64,000 nt of DNA from Amycolatopsis sp. 195334CR (GCF_017309385.1 NZ_JAFJMJ010000001.1:1488001-1552000), one strand, 5' to 3'. Numbered from the stretch's first letter, positions 28,932-36,993 are shown. Made by a program: numbers and translations. Notes: generated from the sequence alone by a model not told the origin.

Positions 28932-29611
28932 AGGAGTTGAGAGAGCTCATCGTCCTGCAGGCCCGCTTGTCCGAGTTCCTGGCGCAGCAGGATGATGCCA
29001 CGCTGCAGGCCCTCATTCAGGGAACCGCGCAGCTGGCCGTTGTTCATTCCGACGGAGCACGGGAAGACACCCCAGCTGCTCCACCAGCATCGACGAACCT
29101 CGCCGTAAGGCCTTCCAGTGATCCACTGCAGGCTGCCCGAGATCTTCCGGTGTTGCCCTCGCAGCATGAACGACGGCTCTACCTGAATGCGGCCGGGTTA
29201 CCGGCGACAGGGCTGCGCCGGGTGGCCAAGCTGCTGGGCCTGACGCAGTACAGCTCCCTCAAGAAGGCCGAGCTCCTGGATCTGCTGGCCGGTACCGGCA
29301 AGAGTCCATCGGACTTGCGCGACAACTCGACGGCCGAACGACAACAGGCCCCCGAGGTCGAGCACCCCTCGGATGCGCGCCCCGATCCTCAAGCGACGGC
29401 CATCGCGTCGCACCTCCGCGAAATCGAGACCGAGGAAGAGGGCGCCACCTACCTCCGTGCTCAGCGGTTGAGCCGGGAGGACTTGCTCGCAGTCGCCGCC
29501 GAGTTGCAACTCACCCGTGTGGAACGCCTGAAGCCGACAGAGCTGGAGAAGCGAGTGATCAAGCAGGCGATCGGCGCTCGGCGCAAGTTCGCCGGCCTGA
29601 GGACGTGGTGA
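28928..29611 (+). CDS. Uncharacterised protein with two SAP/Rho_N-like segments
   Basis: The 227-aa protein is not a recognised family. It has an N-terminal helical segment (LIVLQARLSEFLAQQDDATL), an acidic Pro-rich linker, then two short helix-extended-loop-helix segments: LRRVAKLLGLTQYSSLKKAE (about 98-117) and LLAVAAELQLTRVERLKPTE (about 190-210). Both follow the Rho_N/SAP/LEM pattern (hydrophobic, then K-x-E-L), which usually binds nucleic acid. The GTG overlaps the parA stop, and 6 nt separate it from the RAMA gene. A DNA-binding adaptor for the ParA ATPase is a reasonable inference. Confidence 0.8.
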   Translation: MKELRELIVLQARLSEFLAQQDDATLQALIQGTAQLAVVHSDGAREDTPAAPPASTNLAVRPSSDPLQAARDLPVLPSQHERRLYLNAAGLPATGLRRVAKLLGLTQYSSLKKAELLDLLAGTGKSPSDLRDNSTAERQQAPEVEHPSDARPDPQATAIASHLREIETEEEGATYLRAQRLSREDLLAVAAELQLTRVERLKPTELEKRVIKQAIGARRKFAGLRTW

Positions 29612-29617
29612 GCGGTA

Positions 29618-31018
29618 GTGACCAGCGAGACGTTGGAAGAATCGAGCGGCCGCACGATGCACCTGCTCGGCGGTCGCCGCGTCACGGTTTCCGACCTGCT
29701 GGAGGCCGGTCTGATCCGGGTCGGCACAAAGCTCCGGTTCAGGCGCAATCGCATCGGGGTGACCTACGACGCCACCGTGACCGAGCGGGGGCGGATCCGG
29801 CTCGAACCCGAGGGGGAAGAGTTCCGTTCGCCTTCACGAGCGGCCATGGTCGCCGCCGGCATGCGGGCGGTCGATGGTTGGCACGCGTGGCTGGTGGTCG
29901 AGCAGAACCGATCGCTGGACGCCGTGCGCCAGGAACTGCTCGACCAGGCGATCTCCAGTGCCGCCGCGGCAGCCCACCGGCAGACCGAGGACACCGCGCG
30001 TCAACGCATCCACGAGCGCCTGAGGCAGGCACGCGGTCGCGCGGAGGAACGTGCCCCGGAACGCATGTCCGTGCGCGAACTCCTGTCGCTCTGGGGCGCG
30101 AAGGAGCGCGGTGACCAGGTCAGCCAGATCGAAGCGGACCTGGCCAACCACGGCTTGGTGACCTCGCCGAGCTTCCGGGCGGTGACCCTGGACACGATGG
30201 TTTCGTTGACCACCCCGCTCGACGAGGCGGACGGGACCGCGACGGAGGAACAGCCCGAGATGGTCGACCTGCCGGTCGCGGGAGACGAGGAGGGCGGCGG
30301 AGACCTGGATGTCCGCCTCATGGTGGGGAACCTGTCTCCCCTTCTGGGCGTAGAGGCCGTCAACCCCAACAGCACGATCGAAGAAGCGATCACCAAGATG
30401 CTGATCAACGACTACTCGCAACTCGCCGTCCTCAACGGCCCTCGCAACCTGCGCGGCGCGATCACCTGGCGCTCGATCGCGCAGGCGATGCACCAGAGGT
30501 CCACCCCCAGCCTCGGCGATGCGATCGACCCGCACGTGGAAGTGGTCGCCTACGACCGTGACCTCTTCGAAGTCCTGCCCACGCTGCAGCAGCGCGAGTT
30601 CGTGTTCGTCTGGGACGAGACCAAGGAGATCAAGGGCATCGTCACCACTTCCGACGTGGCTCAGCGCTACGGCGAGATGGCCACCCCGTTCTTCCAGCTG
30701 GGCGAAGTGGACCAGACCCTCCGGTGGATCTTGAACCGCTCGTTCGACGTGGAAACGCTCCAGCAGGCCTGCAACCGGACGATCACCAGCGTCGACCGCC
30801 TCACCTTCGGCGACTACCAGCGCGTGCTGGAGAACAAGGACTGCTGGGCGCGGCTGGGCTGGCCGCTCGACCGCCCCACCTTCGTCTCCCGATTGGAGGA
30901 GATCCGCCGGATCCGCAACAAGGTGATGCACTTCCACCCGGACCCCGTAGCCGAGGACGCGGTCGACATCCTGCGGAGGTTCAACAACATGCTGCACCAC
31001 TACCGCGACTTGGCGTAG
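29618..31018 (+). CDS. RAMA - winged helix - CBS pair - HEPN-like effector protein
   Basis: In this 466-aa protein residues 14-95 match the RAMA domain of modification enzymes and defence proteins (VTVSDLLEAGLIRVGT, RIRLEPEGEEFRSPSRAA, DGWHAWLVV). Residues 149-200 look like a winged helix (MSVRELLSLWGAKERG). Residues 235-365 are a pair of CBS modules (adenine-nucleotide binding). The C-terminal 90 residues contain RNKVMHFH, an Rx4H motif as in HEPN ribonucleases and Swt1-like proteins. The combination implies a nucleotide-sensing nuclease or toxin. The start is GTG 29618. Confidence 0.82.
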   Translation: MTSETLEESSGRTMHLLGGRRVTVSDLLEAGLIRVGTKLRFRRNRIGVTYDATVTERGRIRLEPEGEEFRSPSRAAMVAAGMRAVDGWHAWLVVEQNRSLDAVRQELLDQAISSAAAAAHRQTEDTARQRIHERLRQARGRAEERAPERMSVRELLSLWGAKERGDQVSQIEADLANHGLVTSPSFRAVTLDTMVSLTTPLDEADGTATEEQPEMVDLPVAGDEEGGGDLDVRLMVGNLSPLLGVEAVNPNSTIEEAITKMLINDYSQLAVLNGPRNLRGAITWRSIAQAMHQRSTPSLGDAIDPHVEVVAYDRDLFEVLPTLQQREFVFVWDETKEIKGIVTTSDVAQRYGEMATPFFQLGEVDQTLRWILNRSFDVETLQQACNRTITSVDRLTFGDYQRVLENKDCWARLGWPLDRPTFVSRLEEIRRIRNKVMHFHPDPVAEDAVDILRRFNNMLHHYRDLA

Positions 31019-31058
31019 TCCGAGATACATCTCGAACAAGGCGACCATGGCAGGGGGT

Positions 31059-31105
31059 CCAGGGGGCAGAGCCCCCTGGCGGGGGTTTGGGGGTTCGACC
31101 CCCAA
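31059..31105. repeat. Double G5/C5 stem-loop element
   Basis: Two consecutive hairpins: CCAGGGGGC-AGA-GCCCCCTGG (31059-31079) and TTGGGGGT-TCG-ACCCCCAA (31087-31105). They lie 41 nt downstream of the RAMA gene. G5-tract paired hairpins of this form recur in actinobacterial intergenic regions. They may terminate the cassette transcript. Confidence 0.75.
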
Positions 31106-31116
31106 GGCGATTACGA

Positions 31117-31155
31117 AGAGAGCCCTGTTTGCGTGTTCTGCAAACAGGGCTCTCT
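31117..31155. terminator. Perfect 15-bp stem terminator between cassette and tRNA-Ala
   Basis: AGAGAGCCCTGTTTG and its exact complement flank a 9-nt loop. The stem ends 12 nt from the 3' end of the minus-strand tRNA-Ala, so it probably terminates that transcript and blocks readthrough from the opposite side. Confidence 0.8.
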
Positions 31156-31166
31156 CACGAACGGAG

Positions 31167-31239
31167 TGGAGCTGAGGGGAATCGAACCCCTGACCTTCTC
31201 GATGCGAACGAGACGCGCTACCAACTGCGCTACAGCCCC
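31167..31239 (-). tRNA. tRNA-Ala (CGC anticodon)
   Basis: The 73-nt cloverleaf folds fully: acceptor GGGGCTG/CAGCTCC with the G3-U70 wobble pair that is the alanine identity element, D arm, anticodon stem TCTCG/CGAGA with loop TTCGCAT (anticodon CGC, reading GCG), and T arm with TTCGATT. The discriminator is A and CCA is not encoded. The three-gene ParA cassette ends just beyond its 3' end. Confidence 0.97.
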
Positions 31240-31291
31240 TTAAAGCTCGTTCAGCATAACAGTGGCTGCCTGCTGCCCGAGCCGGGGGGTC

Positions 31292-32125
31292 CTATTCGCC
31301 GGCTGCCCGGCGGAAGGACCGCTGACCTGGGTCGTCGAGTTCGTGGAAGGCCGGGTCCTCGTCCTCCGGGTCGACCACGACGGCGTGCCGCCGCAGGCGC
31401 GAGGTGGGCGACGGCTTGCGCTCGGCACCCGGGATCTCGCGCCGCGGTCGCGGCGGGGCCGCCACGGGCGGAGCCTCGGCCGACTCCTCCACCGGTCGCC
31501 GCGTGACGCGCGTGCCCGAGTTCAGCCGCGACGAACGCCGCTGCCGGATCTCGTTCTCGATCCGCACCTGCCGCCGCAGGTACGCGAGGTACCCGACGAG
31601 CACCAGGTCGATCGCCCCGTGCGCCCACCACACCAGCGGCGTCAGGAACGCGGCCAGCGCGGCGGTGACCACGGCGAGCACGAGCAGGATGACCACCACG
31701 CGCTGCCGGTAGGCGTACTTCGCCCTGGCCGCGATCTCGGCGGCCTCCGGGTCGTAGCCACCGCGGCCCGGCCGGTACTGGCGGCCGCCTTCGCTCGGCT
31801 GCGGCAGCGGCGGCAGGTCTCTGCCCACCGGAGCGGGTTCCACGTCGTCGAGGTCGTCGAGGTCGTCCACCTCGTCTTCGAGTTCGGCATCGACCTCGTC
31901 GAACTCGTCGTTGGCGTCATGGTCGTCGCGCGCCTGCGGCTTGCCGGTCTCGGACATCGCGAACTCCTCTCGCCCCTCGTGGCGTGTGCTCCCGCTCCGC
32001 ACGACCCTGGCGGCCAACGCGGAGTCGGCGGTGCGCGCGATCTCCTGGCGCTTGCGCGCGATCATGGGAACGAGGACGACGAGCCATGCCGCGGCCAGCG
32101 CGACGATGATCAACGAGCTTGGCAT
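31292..32125 (-). CDS. glpR: Gephyrin-like receptor / divisome protein GlpR (SepX)
   Basis: The 277-aa membrane protein has an N-terminal TM helix (MPSSLIIVALAAAWLVVLVP), an acidic cytoplasmic loop (many Asp/Glu, about 60-95), two further TM helices around 140-190 and a basic C-terminal tail. The layout and position next to the gephyrin-like glp match GlpR of corynebacteria (Rv0996 orthologue) and SepX of streptomycetes, which anchor Glp to the cell-division machinery. Identification rests on topology and synteny. The ATG at 32125 starts the hydrophobic helix. Confidence 0.82.
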   Translation of the reverse strand: MPSSLIIVALAAAWLVVLVPMIARKRQEIARTADSALAARVVRSGSTRHEGREEFAMSETGKPQARDDHDANDEFDEVDAELEDEVDDLDDLDDVEPAPVGRDLPPLPQPSEGGRQYRPGRGGYDPEAAEIAARAKYAYRQRVVVILLVLAVVTAALAAFLTPLVWWAHGAIDLVLVGYLAYLRRQVRIENEIRQRRSSRLNSGTRVTRRPVEESAEAPPVAAPPRPRREIPGAERKPSPTSRLRRHAVVVDPEDEDPAFHELDDPGQRSFRRAAGE

Positions 32126-32274
32126 CTCCCGTCACCTCCCCCGACGTGAACTCCTACGTTCGTCACGTTAGTCACAGGAGTAACAGATCTCGGGAAGGCT
32201 CGCCGGGTCTTATTCCGGAACTTGTCACTGAATTAGGTGAAAACAGCCCGATGTGGTAACGGGCCACCGCAAGG

Positions 32275-32931
32275 TCACGCGTAGTCAGCGTGCCCGGCGG
32301 CGATCAGCCGTGCGGTGAGCCCGGGGCCGGTTTCCTCGACGGTCATCCCGAAGAGCAGGTGGTCGCGCCAGTCACCTGCCACGTCGAGGTAGCGCTGGAG
32401 CAGGCCCTCCTGCCGGAACCCCGCCTTGGTCAGCACCCGGACGCTCGCGACGTTCTCCGGCCGCACGGTCGCCTCGATGCGGTGCATCCCGGCCACGCGG
32501 AAGGCGTGGTCCACCACCAGCGCCACGGCCGCGGTGGCCACCCCGCCCCGAACGGCCGAAGTGGACACCCAGTACCCGACCCACGCGGACCGCAGCGAGG
32601 CCCTGATCACATTTCCCACGGTGATCTGCCCGGCGAACTCGCCGTCCACGGTGATCGTGAACGGCAGGCACTGGCCGCGCCGGGCCAGCGAACGCAGCGC
32701 TGACCACTGCGGCGGCCACGACCACAGCGAGTTCCGCTCGTCCCAGGTACCGGTGCCGCTGGGCTCCCACTCCTCCAGGTGCTCGCGATCGCGCAGCCGC
32801 GCCCGGCTCCACGCGCCGCCGTCGCGCAACCGCACCGGCCGCACGACCACCACCCCGGCCTTCACCCGGAGCGGGCCGAGCTTCGCCGGCCAGCCGGGGT
32901 GCCGGCCTTCGACGCCGTAGACCTGCGACAC
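32275..32931 (-). CDS. RimJ-type GNAT N-acetyltransferase
   Basis: The 218-aa protein is a GNAT acetyltransferase of the RimJ/RimL ribosomal-protein group: VGYWVSTSAVRGGVATAAV supplies the V/I-x-x-x-x-R/Q-G/A-x-G acetyl-CoA loop and VRVLTKAGFRQEGLL the final strand and helix. The substrate is unproven. It begins with GTG at 32931, 4 nt after the glp stop, in the same place as Rv0995 in mycobacteria. Confidence 0.86.
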   Translation of the reverse strand: MSQVYGVEGRHPGWPAKLGPLRVKAGVVVVRPVRLRDGGAWSRARLRDREHLEEWEPSGTGTWDERNSLWSWPPQWSALRSLARRGQCLPFTITVDGEFAGQITVGNVIRASLRSAWVGYWVSTSAVRGGVATAAVALVVDHAFRVAGMHRIEATVRPENVASVRVLTKAGFRQEGLLQRYLDVAGDWRDHLLFGMTVEETGPGLTARLIAAGHADYA

Positions 32932-32935
32932 CCGC

Positions 32936-34243
32936 TCAGCCGCGCTGCGCCAGGAAGGTCACCTTGACCTCGTCACCCGCGGCCACCTCGGTGAGGTCCT
33001 CATCGATATTGATCAGGCAGTTCGCCTCCGCCAGCGAGGCCAGCAGGTGCGCGCCGGAGGTGCCGAGCGGCTGCACCAGGTACTCGCCGTTGCCCTCGTC
33101 GCGCAGCAGTTGCCCGCGCAGGAAGCCCTTCCGCCCCTTGGTGGAGGTGATCGGCGACAGCAGTCGCGCGCCGACCATGCGGCGGTGCGGGTTCCGCGTG
33201 CCGCGCGCCGCGCGGATCAGCGGGCGCACCAGCACCTCGAAGACCACCAGCGCGCTCATCGGATTGCCCGGGATCAGGAAGGTCGGCACCGCGTCCGGGC
33301 CGAGCCTGCCGAAGCCCTGCACCGAACCGGGGTGCATGGCGATCCGCGTCAGGTCGATCCGGCCCAGCTCGGACAGCGCCGCGTGCACCTCGTCGCCCGA
33401 GCTGCCGCCCGCCCCACCGGCCACGACGACCACTTCGGACATCAGCAGCCTGCCCTCGACCACCTCGCGCAGCCGCTTCGGATCGCTCGCCACGATCCCG
33501 ACCCGGCTCACCTCGGCGCCGGCGTCGCGGGCCGCGGCCGCCAGGGCGTACGAGTTCACGTCGTAGACCTGGCCGACCGACGGCGTGCGATCGATGTCCA
33601 CCAGCTCGTCGCCGACGGACACAATGGACACCCGCGGGCGCGGGTAGACCAGCACCTTGGCCTTGCCCACCGCGGCGAGCAGGCCCACCTGCGCCGAGCC
33701 GATGGTGTCGCCCTGGCGCACCGCGACGTCGCCGATCTGCACGTCCTCGCCGGTCCGCCGGACGTACCCGGCCGACGGCACCGGCTTGTGCACGGTCACC
33801 TTGGCGTGGTGGCCGTCGGTGTAGGCGGTCGGCACGACGGCGTCGGCGAGCGTGGGCAGCGGCGCGCCGGTCGCCACGCGCACGGCCTGGCCTGGTTGCA
33901 ACCGGCGCGGCTGCCGCGAACCGGCCGGGATCTCCCCGACCACCGGCAGCTGCACCGGTTCCTGCCCGGCCGTGCGCACGTCCACGCTGCGCACCGCGTA
34001 CCCGTCGACGGCTGCCTGGTCGAACCCGGGCAGCGCGTGCTCGGCGACGACCTCCTCGGCGCACAACAGCCCCTGCGCCTCCGAGATCGCCACCCGCACC
34101 GGCCGTGGGCGGACCGCGGCCTCCAGTGCGAGGGCGATCTGGGCGTCCACGGAGCGGAACTCGGCGTGTTCCTCCGCGACGCCCTCCGCGGGCGCGGCAG
34201 GGGTCGGCGCGTCGGGGACGTCAGGCGCGTCTGGGGCGGTCAT
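32936..34243 (-). CDS. glp: Gephyrin-like protein Glp (MoeA-related)
   Basis: The 435-aa protein has the four-domain MoeA/gephyrin layout: GFDQAAVDGYAVRSVDV in domain III, the MPT-binding VVAGGAGGSSGDEV and PGNPMSALVVFEVLVRPL. The N-terminal 40 residues are low-complexity (Ala/Pro/Asp). In this locus the MoeA copy is the Glp paralogue that partners GlpR in cell division in corynebacteria; whether it retains molybdenum insertase activity is open. The ATG at 34243 overlaps the galU stop (ATGA). It is Rv0994-like. Confidence 0.88.
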   Translation of the reverse strand: MTAPDAPDVPDAPTPAAPAEGVAEEHAEFRSVDAQIALALEAAVRPRPVRVAISEAQGLLCAEEVVAEHALPGFDQAAVDGYAVRSVDVRTAGQEPVQLPVVGEIPAGSRQPRRLQPGQAVRVATGAPLPTLADAVVPTAYTDGHHAKVTVHKPVPSAGYVRRTGEDVQIGDVAVRQGDTIGSAQVGLLAAVGKAKVLVYPRPRVSIVSVGDELVDIDRTPSVGQVYDVNSYALAAAARDAGAEVSRVGIVASDPKRLREVVEGRLLMSEVVVVAGGAGGSSGDEVHAALSELGRIDLTRIAMHPGSVQGFGRLGPDAVPTFLIPGNPMSALVVFEVLVRPLIRAARGTRNPHRRMVGARLLSPITSTKGRKGFLRGQLLRDEGNGEYLVQPLGTSGAHLLASLAEANCLINIDEDLTEVAAGDEVKVTFLAQRG

Positions 34244-35145
34244 CGGCTCGCGTTCTCGATTCGTTCGGTCAGCCAGGTGCGCAGCGACGGCCCGTACTCG
34301 GGGTCGTCGAGCGCGAAGTCGACGGCCGCCCGAAGGAAACCGCCGGGGTTGCCGAGATCGTGCCTGCCACCGCGGTGGACCACCACATGAACCGGGTGGC
34401 CCTCGGCGATCAGCAACGCGACCGCGTCGGTCAGCTGGAGCTCCCCGCCGGAGCCGGGGGTGATCCGGCGCAGCGCGTCGAAAATGGCCCTGTCCAGCAG
34501 GTATCGCCCGGCCGCGGCGTAGGTGGACGGCGCGTCCTCCGGCTTCGGCTTCTCCACCATGCCGTGCACGCGCTTCACATCGGGGTCCTCCGTGTCGGTC
34601 ACGTCGAACACCCCATAGGGGGAGATCTGCTCGCGCGGGATGTCGAAGGCGCACAGCACGCTGCCGCCCTTCTCGGCGCGCACCGCGGCCATCCTGGACA
34701 GCACCCCGGTCGGCAGCACGAGGTCGTCCGGCAGCAGCACGGCGACGGCCTCGTCCTCGTCGGTCAGGTTCGGCTCGGCCTGGGCGACCGCGTGGCCGAG
34801 GCCCAGCGCCTGCTTCTGGATCGCGACGTCGACTTCGAGCAGGGCGGGGGCGCGGCGGATCTTGTCCAGCAGATCGGTCTTGCCCTTGGCGGACAGGGTT
34901 TCTTCCAGTTCGGGGGCGGCGCGGAAGTAGTCGACCACCGACTCCTTGCCCGGCGAGGTGACGATCACCAGGCGCTGCGCGCCCGCTTCGGCGGCCTCCT
35001 CGGCGACCAGCTCGATGCCCGGCCGGTTGACCACCGGCAGCAGCTCTTTCGGCACGGCCTTGGTGGTCGGCAGGAATCGAGTGCCCAGCCCGGCGGCAGG
35101 CACGATGGCGGTTCGGAACGTCTGCGTGATTTCGGCGCCCGTCAT
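34240..35145 (-). CDS. galU: UTP--glucose-1-phosphate uridylyltransferase
   Basis: The 301-aa enzyme makes UDP-glucose from UTP and glucose-1-phosphate. The nucleotide-binding loop AIVPAAGLGTRFLPTTKAVPKEL is complete, with VLLPDDLV and EKPKPEDAPS later. UDP-glucose feeds cell-wall polymers and trehalose. The ATG at 35145 follows a minus-strand TAGGCT by 8 nt, a leaderless pattern. It overlaps glp by 4 nt and is divergent from 5-FTHF ligase across 24 nt. Confidence 0.96.
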   Translation of the reverse strand: MTGAEITQTFRTAIVPAAGLGTRFLPTTKAVPKELLPVVNRPGIELVAEEAAEAGAQRLVIVTSPGKESVVDYFRAAPELEETLSAKGKTDLLDKIRRAPALLEVDVAIQKQALGLGHAVAQAEPNLTDEDEAVAVLLPDDLVLPTGVLSRMAAVRAEKGGSVLCAFDIPREQISPYGVFDVTDTEDPDVKRVHGMVEKPKPEDAPSTYAAAGRYLLDRAIFDALRRITPGSGGELQLTDAVALLIAEGHPVHVVVHRGGRHDLGNPGGFLRAAVDFALDDPEYGPSLRTWLTERIENASR

Positions 35146-35169
35146 GGGCGCAAAGCCTAACCTGAGCAG

Positions 35170-35775
35170 GTGCGAGCAGTGGGCAATGAGCACCCGAGCA
35201 AGGCGGAGTGGCGCGAACGGCTGACCTCCGCGCGGTCGGCCGTGCCGATCGCGCGCCGGGTCACCGAGGCGGGCGCGCTGGCCCGCTTCGTCACCGAACT
35301 CCCGCACGCGGAGACCGTGTGCGGGTACGTGCCCTTCGGCACGGAGCCGGGGTCGCTGGCCCTGCTGGACGTGCTCCGAGATGCTGGTTCGCGAGTGCTC
35401 CTTCCCGTCGTTCCCTCCGTTCCGGGCCCACTGGACTGGGCCGAATACACCGGCTCGGCGTCGCTCGCCCCCGGTCGGTTCCGGGGCGTGCTTGAGCCCA
35501 CGGGCAACCGCCTGGGGCCGTCCGCCGTCGAGCAGGCGGCACTGGTCCTGGTGCCCGCGCTCGCGGTCGATCACCACGGCGTCCGGCTGGGCCGGGGCGC
35601 CGGGTTCTACGACCGTTCGCTCGGTGCCGTGTCGCACGCCGAACTGGTGGCCGTCGTGCGCGACGAGGAGCTGGTGCCTCGTCTGCCCGCCGAACCACAC
35701 GACGCGCTGATGACCGGCGCGCTGCTGCCCAGCCGTGGCTTCGTCCCCCTTCCCGCCCAGCTCAGCGCGGTGTGA
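35170..35775 (+). CDS. 5-formyltetrahydrofolate cyclo-ligase
   Basis: The 201-aa enzyme converts 5-formyl-THF to 5,10-methenyl-THF using ATP. It has the GRGAGFYDRSL phosphate-binding motif (about 140), VPALAVDHHGVRLG and an N-terminal KAEWRERL segment. The GTG at 35170 lies 6 nt after TAACCT, overlapping the galU -10 on the other strand. Synteny with Rv0992c supports the call. Confidence 0.92.
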   Translation: MRAVGNEHPSKAEWRERLTSARSAVPIARRVTEAGALARFVTELPHAETVCGYVPFGTEPGSLALLDVLRDAGSRVLLPVVPSVPGPLDWAEYTGSASLAPGRFRGVLEPTGNRLGPSAVEQAALVLVPALAVDHHGVRLGRGAGFYDRSLGAVSHAELVAVVRDEELVPRLPAEPHDALMTGALLPSRGFVPLPAQLSAV

Positions 35776-35820
35776 CGAACACTGGTTTGCGCTGGGGGAA
35801 TGATCTGAAGCACAATTGGG

Positions 35821-35847
35821 TTAGCACTCTTGAGTCCCGAGTGCCAA
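35821..35847. promoter_or_regulatory. CIRCE element (HrcA operator)
   Basis: TTAGCACTC-N9-GAGTGCCAA matches the CIRCE consensus TTAGCACTC-N9-GAGTGCTAA at 17 of 18 arm positions with the exact 9-nt spacer. It ends 18 nt before the GTG of the zinc-ribbon gene. Confidence 0.92.
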
Positions 35848-35864
35848 TGCCCGAAGGAGCAGCT

Positions 35865-36224
35865 GTGCCCACGTACCAGTACGCCTGCAAGGAGTGCGAC
35901 CACCGCTTCGAGGCGGTCCAGTCGTTTTCCGAGGACAGCTTGACCGAGTGCCCGCAGTGCACCGGCCCGCTGCGCAAGCTCTACGGTGCGGTCGGCGTGA
36001 TCTTCAAGGGCAGCGGCTTCTACCGCAACGACTCGCGCTCCGACTCGAAGTCCTCGAGCAAGTCCGGCTCGAAGCCCGCGGAGACCTCGGCCAAGAGCGA
36101 CTCGAGCAAGAGCGACTCGTCCAGCTCGTCCTCTTCTTCGTCTTCGTCGACCACCTCCTCGACGTCGTCGTCTTCTTCGTCCTCCTCTTCATCTACCACG
36201 ACGAAGACCGCCGCCGCCTCCTGA
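35865..36224 (+). CDS. ruc: FmdB-type zinc-ribbon redox chaperone (Ruc-like)
   Basis: The 119-aa protein has an FmdB-type zinc ribbon (VPTYQYACKECDHRF and CPQC, four Cys) and a long disordered Ser-rich tail of about 70 residues, mostly Ser with Asp/Lys/Thr. This matches Rv0991c, named Ruc, a redox-regulated molecular chaperone with an unstructured C-terminus. The CIRCE element upstream predicts HrcA repression and heat induction. The start is GTG 35865 with AAGGAGC ahead; the open frame upstream to 35772 crosses the operator and is not used. Confidence 0.9.
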   Translation: MPTYQYACKECDHRFEAVQSFSEDSLTECPQCTGPLRKLYGAVGVIFKGSGFYRNDSRSDSKSSSKSGSKPAETSAKSDSSKSDSSSSSSSSSSSTTSSTSSSSSSSSSSTTTKTAAAS

Positions 36225-36369
36225 CGCCCTCCCGATCCACCGAGTTGTCCACAGGCACCCACTTGTCCACAGGTGCCCCGACAACCGCTGGTTCACCCCC
36301 ACCCCCGCGCCCTAGCGTTCGAGGCGCGGGGGATCACCAAGCCGATCCCCCACCGACCACGGGGGCATC

Positions 36370-36993
36370 GTGCAACTCTTCGAAGATCTGTTCGCCCGGC
36401 TGACCGCACTGGTCAGCAGCCGTCGCACGCGGAAGACCTTGGCCGCGTTGCTGGCGCTGACCGCGATCGCGCTGGCGCTGGGCCCGGTGCTGTTCCCGAC
36501 CGGACCGCCCGGCGAGCCCACGCTGGTCGCCGCCCGTGACCTGAGCCCGGGCACTCTGCTCACGCCGGGTGACACCAAAGTCATCCACATCCCGGCCGAG
36601 CTGCGGCCGGCCGGCGCGTTGTCCGGGCAGAGCGCCGACCGCATGCTGGCCGGCGCGGCCAGGGCGGGCGAGCCGCTGACCGATGTGCGCCTGGTGTCCC
36701 CTTCGCACGGTCCTCCCGGGACGTCCACCGTGCCCATCCGACTGGCCGATCCGGGCATCGCCGAACTCCTGCACCCCGGCACGCGGGTGGACGTGGTGGC
36801 CGCGGATCCGCACCAGCAACGGCAGCTGGCGTCGGCGGTGACCGTGGTCACCGTGGTCACCTCCGGGGGTGAGAGCAAGGCGCGGCCGAATTCGGCGAAA
36901 GGCCCGCTCGTACTGGTTGCCGTGCCGTCGGAGGTCGCCACGCCCCTCGCCTCCGCCGCGCTGGACCGACCGGTAACCGTTACGCTCCGGTAG
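36370..36993 (+). CDS. SAF-domain membrane-anchored protein
   Basis: The 207-aa protein has one N-terminal TM helix (about 24-43) followed by an external SAF domain (ARDLSPGTLLTPGDTKVIHIP), as in CpaB/RcpC or flagellar FlgA-like proteins. No pilus genes surround it. The rest is acidic/Ala-rich. The start is GTG 36370. A similar SAF protein sits near mscL in several actinobacteria; its role is unknown. Confidence 0.78.
   Translation: MQLFEDLFARLTALVSSRRTRKTLAALLALTAIALALGPVLFPTGPPGEPTLVAARDLSPGTLLTPGDTKVIHIPAELRPAGALSGQSADRMLAGAARAGEPLTDVRLVSPSHGPPGTSTVPIRLADPGIAELLHPGTRVDVVAADPHQQRQLASAVTVVTVVTSGGESKARPNSAKGPLVLVAVPSEVATPLASAALDRPVTVTLR

Noticed and set aside
35772..35864. Upstream extension of the Ruc reading frame
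   Set aside because: It would run through the CIRCE operator; the ribosome binding site and family N-terminus support the GTG at 35865.
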